From: Candidatus Methanophaga sp. GoMg3.2
Lineage (GTDB): Archaea > Halobacteriota > Syntropharchaeia > Alkanophagales > Methanospirareceae
Length of the DNA: 8,419 nt
Direction: 5' to 3'
Assembly: GCA_013180565.1 (NCBI GenBank)
Contig: QBUN01000325.1
Coordinates: 1 to 8,419 of the forward strand
The notes under the pieces were generated by a model, which saw only the letters and a list, made by a program, of their open reading frames with translations, did not search any database and was not told the origin of the DNA. A program made the translations under genes and the position numbers. Shown piece after piece: positions 5,482 to 8,419 of this stretch (position 1 is its first letter; each line of letters opens with the position of its first letter).

Positions 5482-5934
5482 TCATGATTTCAGACTTATA
5501 TACAGCAAGACCGACAGCGCTACAAATTCAAACACATCTGGTACTATTGCAAACAACCCCAGGATTGGCATACGGTGAATGCCCCACATAGCGGGTACGA
5601 ATGGATTCGAGGTGAGCGCCTGCATAATCAGGAGAACAATAAATGCAATCAGCCCCATTGCGAATTGCGATTTTATCTGCCCGTAATTCTTTGCATAGAT
5701 AAAAAGCAAGCACAGAAGTAGTATAAGGTTTCCAAGCGTTATCAACGCTTTGATATTGACAATCAGCATGTTTGGTCGCACGCCTTCGAGCGGTTGCTTA
5801 CCTCCAATAAGTTGCGTGCCTTCTTGCATGCCCCGGGGAGATTGCATACCGAAATTGCTCAGGGCGGATACCACACCGATTGCTATCACGATCATCGCCA
5901 GAATCATTAAACCCATAGCTAACTTTCTTTTCAT
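5482..5934 (-). CDS. Small integral membrane protein, function unknown
   Basis: 150 residues, not recognised as a named family. Four hydrophobic segments are clear: about 5-25 (with a positively charged MKRK start), 56-80, 90-107 and 123-147. Between the first two lies a Gly/Pro/Gln-rich stretch (28-54) that would face outside if the N-terminus is cytoplasmic by the positive-inside rule. The last helix contains an acidic pair of positions (D133, E136) and ends close to the C-terminus (LLYISLKS). No enzyme motif is seen. It follows the winged-helix gene by 15 nt on the same strand, so the two form an operon; a regulator paired with a small membrane protein recurs in methanogen genomes, which suggests the regulator senses or controls an envelope-related state (inference). 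The start at 5934 is the only Met that keeps the first helix intact. Confidence 0.75.
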   Translation of the reverse strand: MKRKLAMGLMILAMIVIAIGVVSALSNFGMQSPRGMQEGTQLIGGKQPLEGVRPNMLIVNIKALITLGNLILLLCLLFIYAKNYGQIKSQFAMGLIAFIVLLIMQALTSNPFVPAMWGIHRMPILGLFAIVPDVFEFVALSVLLYISLKS

Positions 5935-5949
5935 CTTCTTGCCCTACCC

Positions 5950-6273
5950 TTAAATTTCTTTGTTATCTATATCTTTTTCGCTTTTAAATTTATCCCACAT
6001 TTTATCCAAATGTTCTTTAAAGACTTCATAATCTTCTTCCATGTACGAAGATAAGAAATACACAGTGCCGTATCTATCTCCTGTGGCTGTAATTATCTTG
6101 TTGTCCTGGAGTACCTTAAGATGGTGCCTTACAGTTTTGTAATCCAAACCAAGTAACTCAGTCAACTGATTAGCGTTGTACGGCCTTTCATTTAACGCTC
6201 TGATTATACGAGCGCGATTCACACCGCCTTTAGTACCAACAATCAGCCACCAAATTACACGTTTCATTGACAT
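5950..6273 (-). CDS. Winged helix-turn-helix transcriptional regulator, ArsR-like
   Basis: 107 residues. A DNA-binding protein that probably acts as a dimer on its own operon. Seen: helix 1 about 19-29 (NRARIIRALNE); helix 2 at 34-42 (NANQLTELLG); recognition helix about 45-58 (YKTVRHHLKVLQDN); beta wing 59-74 (KIITATGDRYGTVYFL); a charged C-terminal helix about 79-104 likely for dimerisation or membrane/partner contact. No Cys pair of the ArsR metal sensors is present, so metal sensing is unlikely. Two starts are close: Met at 6273 and Met at 6267; GGTTGATC just upstream resembles the archaeal ribosome binding site and lies nearer the first, but its spacing fits the second better. First gene of a two-gene operon with the membrane protein, divergent from the ATP-grasp gene. 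Confidence 0.85.
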   Translation of the reverse strand: MSMKRVIWWLIVGTKGGVNRARIIRALNERPYNANQLTELLGLDYKTVRHHLKVLQDNKIITATGDRYGTVYFLSSYMEEDYEVFKEHLDKMWDKFKSEKDIDNKEI

Positions 6274-6316
6274 AGATCAACCATCTTTTAAGTAAGCATT
6301 GAATGGGCGTAGAAGC

Positions 6317-6325
6317 TAATAAATG
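6317..6325 (-). promoter_or_regulatory. TATA-like box of the regulator operon
   Basis: Minus strand ATTTATTAG. Initiation ~25 nt downstream would be near 6296 and give a leader of about 20 nt before the start at 6273. A weaker alternative, ACTTAAAAG, lies too close to the start for a leadered message. Confidence 0.3.
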
Positions 6326-6357
6326 TTCAATATTATGTAGGTATAGGTACGATTGAA

Positions 6358-6383
6358 GATGCAGGATGCAAGATGTAGGATAC
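6358..6383 (+). repeat. Imperfect tandem copies of a GATGCA(A/G)GAT-type unit
   Basis: GATGCAGGATGCAAGATGTA is followed by GGATAC: three degenerate units of about 8 nt (GATGCAG, GATGCAA, GATGTAG), close upstream of the ATP-grasp start. It lies in the 144-bp divergent intergenic region. Either a mobile short repeat or an operator; not decidable here. Confidence 0.4.
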
Positions 6384-6417
6384 GGAAAAATCAAATCGAG
6401 TGACAGAGTAGGTAAAA

Positions 6418-7566
6418 ATGCAGCAAAGAGCTAAAATATTGGCAATAGGATACACCGTAAGGCATATTGTATGCTCGGGTAGTAGAGCGGGCTACGAGAT
6501 GTATGCTGCAGATGCCATCGGTGATGTAGATATGAAAAGGTGTGCCAAAGGATATATCCCGTTAAATTGGGATCAGATAGATCTCAAGCTCCTTGAAGGA
6601 GCGATAAAGGTAGTGGGTGGTGTTATCTTAGGGTCAGGCTTTGAAGGTGCGGATTTTGATTTTTTAACTGCAGAAGATAGGGGGAAGATACTGGGTAATA
6701 ATCCGGCGAAAACGAAGCAAGTGGCAAATAAAGCATGGTTGGCATCTAAACTAGATGATTTAGACATCGCCCAGCCACTTACTTATACGGGCAAGGCGAT
6801 AACAGACGGAGAAGCGAAACAGTTGCACTATCCTGTGGTAGCCAAACCCGCTTATGGCGGTGGTGGAATCGCGAATTTCTTCTGCTATACCGAAAAGGAA
6901 TTGATTCGATCTGCTAAACAGCTACCGGAATTCCTGTTTCAGGACTATATAAAAGGGAAACCCTCTTCTATATCCGTCATTTCATCTAAACGCGATGTGA
7001 TTGCAATAAGCGTGAATGAGCAGTTGATCGGTATGGACTCACTTTCTGCGCCCGCCCCCTTAGTCTATTGCGGTAACATTTCACCGTTTGTTACAAAATA
7101 TGCCGATACGGCATGCGAAATTGCAGAGACCCTAACGAAAGAGTTAGGCTTATTGGGCTCAAACGGCGTTGATATTGTTATTACAGACGATGGCCCTGTG
7201 GTAATAGAAGTGAACCCACGCATTCAGGGGAGTCTGGACACGGTGGAACTATCTACCGGTTTGAATTTGGTGGATGTAACAACGAAAGCAGTTGAAGGCA
7301 ATTTAGTGTTAGATAGCGTAAATGCGAAGAGATACGCAGTAAAGGCAGTTGTGTTTGCGGCGCATGACGGTGCGATAGCAGAAACTTTTGATACAGGAAA
7401 AGGCGGAATAGTTGATATACCCGAGAAAGGCAGGCTTGTAAAGCAAGGCGAACCGATAGCCACAGGAATAGGCATCGGAGATAACAGAGCAAGTGCCTTT
7501 GCAGAAGCGATGAAGAATGTCGATCGTATAAAAGCAGGTGTCATCGCCCAATATCCGGAGGGCTAG
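6418..7566 (+). CDS. ATP-grasp family ligase (predicted ATP-dependent carboligase)
   Basis: 382 residues. ATP-grasp enzymes join a carboxylate to an amine or similar nucleophile through an acyl-phosphate. Seen: an N-terminal Rossmann-like subdomain, LAIGYTVRHIVCSGSRAGYE at 8-27, with ADAIGDVDMKRCA (31-43); central ATP-grasp fold with YPVVAKPAYGGGG at 138-150 (Lys143 and the glycine-rich loop for ATP phosphates); FLFQDYIKGKPSSIS at 172-186; metal-binding EVNPR at 264-268 followed by IQGSLDTVELS. The C-terminal part (about 305-382) resembles the extra domain of archaeal ATP-grasp proteins of unknown substrate. The opening is typical of the methanogen group of predicted carboligases. The substrate is unknown; methanofuran-type cofactor assembly (compare MfnD, also ATP-grasp) is a possibility only. 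AGGT sits 7 nt before the ATG. Divergent from the regulator operon; 59 nt separate it from the next gene, which has its own promoter. Confidence 0.85.
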   Translation: MQQRAKILAIGYTVRHIVCSGSRAGYEMYAADAIGDVDMKRCAKGYIPLNWDQIDLKLLEGAIKVVGGVILGSGFEGADFDFLTAEDRGKILGNNPAKTKQVANKAWLASKLDDLDIAQPLTYTGKAITDGEAKQLHYPVVAKPAYGGGGIANFFCYTEKELIRSAKQLPEFLFQDYIKGKPSSISVISSKRDVIAISVNEQLIGMDSLSAPAPLVYCGNISPFVTKYADTACEIAETLTKELGLLGSNGVDIVITDDGPVVIEVNPRIQGSLDTVELSTGLNLVDVTTKAVEGNLVLDSVNAKRYAVKAVVFAAHDGAIAETFDTGKGGIVDIPEKGRLVKQGEPIATGIGIGDNRASAFAEAMKNVDRIKAGVIAQYPEG

Positions 7567-7594
7567 AACTCTTAATTTGGTACACGGTAAAAGT

Positions 7595-7604
7595 TTTATA
7601 AATA
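7595..7604 (+). promoter_or_regulatory. TATA box of the DUF92 gene (leaderless transcript)
   Basis: TTTATAAATA, the best TATA match in the window, preceded by purine-rich GGTAAAAG in the BRE position. Its centre is 26 nt before the ATG at 7626, so transcription should start at or next to the start codon. It begins about 28 nt after the ATP-grasp stop. Confidence 0.75.
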
Positions 7605-7625
7605 GCAAACCCTACCTAAATAATC

Positions 7626-8375
7626 ATGTTATCCAGCGAGCACATGCTGTTAACCGCGCTTGTACTATTAATAGCATTTCTGTTCGTACTCTATGCCTAC
7701 TTAAAGCGCAAAATCAATACTTCCGCATTTGTTGGGACTCTCGTGCTTGGCGTTGTAATTCTAGTAACGCTAGGTTATGCGGGTGTAGTTACGCTGCTTG
7801 CATTCTTCCTGCTCGGTAATTTCGTTACGAAATATAAATATGAGAAAAAAGCCATGCTCGGTGTTGCAGAGGGAAATAAGGGCATGCGAGACATAAATAA
7901 CGTGCTAGGAAATGGTTTATCGCCACTTATCTTTGCTGTTTTATATGCTCTTTATTGCGATAACATCTTCTTGCTCGCCTTCTCTGGTTCTGTCGCTACA
8001 GCATGTGCAGATACCTTCTCTACTGAAATAGGACAGGCCGAAGGAAAACCACGGTTAATAACAACGCTTAAGAAGGTGCCGGTAGGCACAAACGGTGGTG
8101 TTAGTCTACAGGGACTAGGCGCATCACTGCTGGGTTCTCTCTTGATTTCGCTTGTCTGTCTCATATTCTGGTTTGACCTACAAATAGCAGCAAGAAGTAT
8201 TTCGTTGCTCTTATGCATTTGCCTCTTGTCCGGGTTCCTTGGTTGTCTCGTGGACAGTATTCTCGGTGCAACCGCAGAAGATAGAGAGCCATTGAAGTTG
8301 AATAAGCATCACGTGAACATTTTGGCAACGCTATTTGGTGGCATTTTCGCAATTATATTGGGCCTATTTGTTTAG
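7626..8375 (+). CDS. DUF92 family integral membrane protein
   Basis: 249 residues, the usual size for archaeal DUF92 (PF01940/TIGR00297). Seen: hydrophobic segments about 7-26, 33-50, 51-65, 98-122, 162-184, 190-212 and 230-248; conserved family motifs ACADTFSTEIG at 127-136, VPVGTNGGVS at 151-160 and GCLVDSILGA at 206-215, and HHVN before the last helix. The plant member VTE6 is a phytyl-phosphate kinase and the family is related to CTP-dependent polyprenol/phytol kinases, so a role in isoprenoid (archaeal lipid) phosphate metabolism is plausible; this is knowledge of the family, not shown here. The start at 7626 is fixed by a TATA box 26 nt upstream; Met7 is an alternative. No ribosome binding site is seen, as expected for a leaderless gene. 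The stop is followed within 3 nt by the short dispersed repeat. Confidence 0.9.
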   Translation: MLSSEHMLLTALVLLIAFLFVLYAYLKRKINTSAFVGTLVLGVVILVTLGYAGVVTLLAFFLLGNFVTKYKYEKKAMLGVAEGNKGMRDINNVLGNGLSPLIFAVLYALYCDNIFLLAFSGSVATACADTFSTEIGQAEGKPRLITTLKKVPVGTNGGVSLQGLGASLLGSLLISLVCLIFWFDLQIAARSISLLLCICLLSGFLGCLVDSILGATAEDREPLKLNKHHVNILATLFGGIFAIILGLFV

Positions 8376-8378
8376 CAA

Positions 8379-8406
8379 ACCACAAGATTACACAGATTTT
8401 CACGAG
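8379..8406 (+). repeat. Short dispersed repeat, unit c (forward), at the window edge
   Basis: ACCACAAGATTACACAGATT then TTCACGAG, identical to unit a over its first 20 nt. It starts 3 nt after the DUF92 stop. No long RNA element is seen on the side inside the window; in the other two cases the element lies on the lower-coordinate side of the unit, which here is the coding end of DUF92, so this unit occurs alone. Confidence 0.85.
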
Positions 8407-8419
8407 AAAACAATAATAG

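Noticed and set aside
1979..8406. The dispersed short repeat as a CRISPR array
   Set aside because: Units are kilobases apart, occur in both orientations and lack regular spacers; no cas genes are present.

Overview
The window looks like chromosomal DNA of an archaeon, most likely an uncultured euryarchaeote of the methanogen/anaerobic alkane- or methane-oxidiser type. The evidence is archaeal TATA boxes at -25-like spacing (clearest at 7595-7604, 4011-4019 and 2036-2042), at least one probably leaderless gene, an archaeal-type pyruvate synthase beta subunit, an ArsR-like winged-helix regulator paired with a small membrane protein, a DUF92 membrane protein and an ATP-grasp ligase resembling those of methanogens. 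The lineage is inference.

Layout. 8-937 (-): porB, with its own promoter and no porA/D/G next to it. 1042-1398 (-): decayed C-terminal remnant of an AAA ATPase/DUF4143 protein with two in-frame stops. 1438-2004 (-): copy 1 of a ~570-nt repeat. 2078-2977 and 3009-3971 (-): tandem, diverged PPK2 polyphosphate kinase genes in one operon with a TATA box upstream. 4169-4736 (-): copy 2 of the same repeat, in direct orientation. 4831-5436 (-): grpE, followed by a T-rich terminator. 5482-5934 and 5950-6273 (-): four-helix membrane protein and winged-helix regulator, one operon. 6418-7566 (+): ATP-grasp ligase. 7626-8375 (+): DUF92 membrane protein. 8379-8406: a short dispersed repeat also found beside both long repeats.

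The most notable item is the long repeat. A hand alignment of the two copies shows about 80% identity over ~490 columns with no indel. Mismatches fall evenly over the three codon positions (19/27/22), so the long open frames across it do not behave like proteins. Instead, many differences are compensatory: I count nine base pairs in which both partners changed and pairing was kept, plus several G-C/G-U or A-U/G-U switches. Most wobbles make sense only for a minus-strand transcript. This points to a large structured non-coding RNA, present twice and bracketing the polyphosphate kinase operon. A conserved GGAGG lies at the 3' edge of homology in both copies, so one candidate identity is the 5' (ORF-less) part of a group II intron; I could not find a domain V, so an uncharacterised RNA class is equally possible.

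The genes do not form one pathway. They cover central carbon entry (porB), polyphosphate/nucleotide phosphate exchange (PPK2 pair), protein folding (grpE), an envelope/regulatory pair, and two genes of probable cofactor or lipid metabolism.
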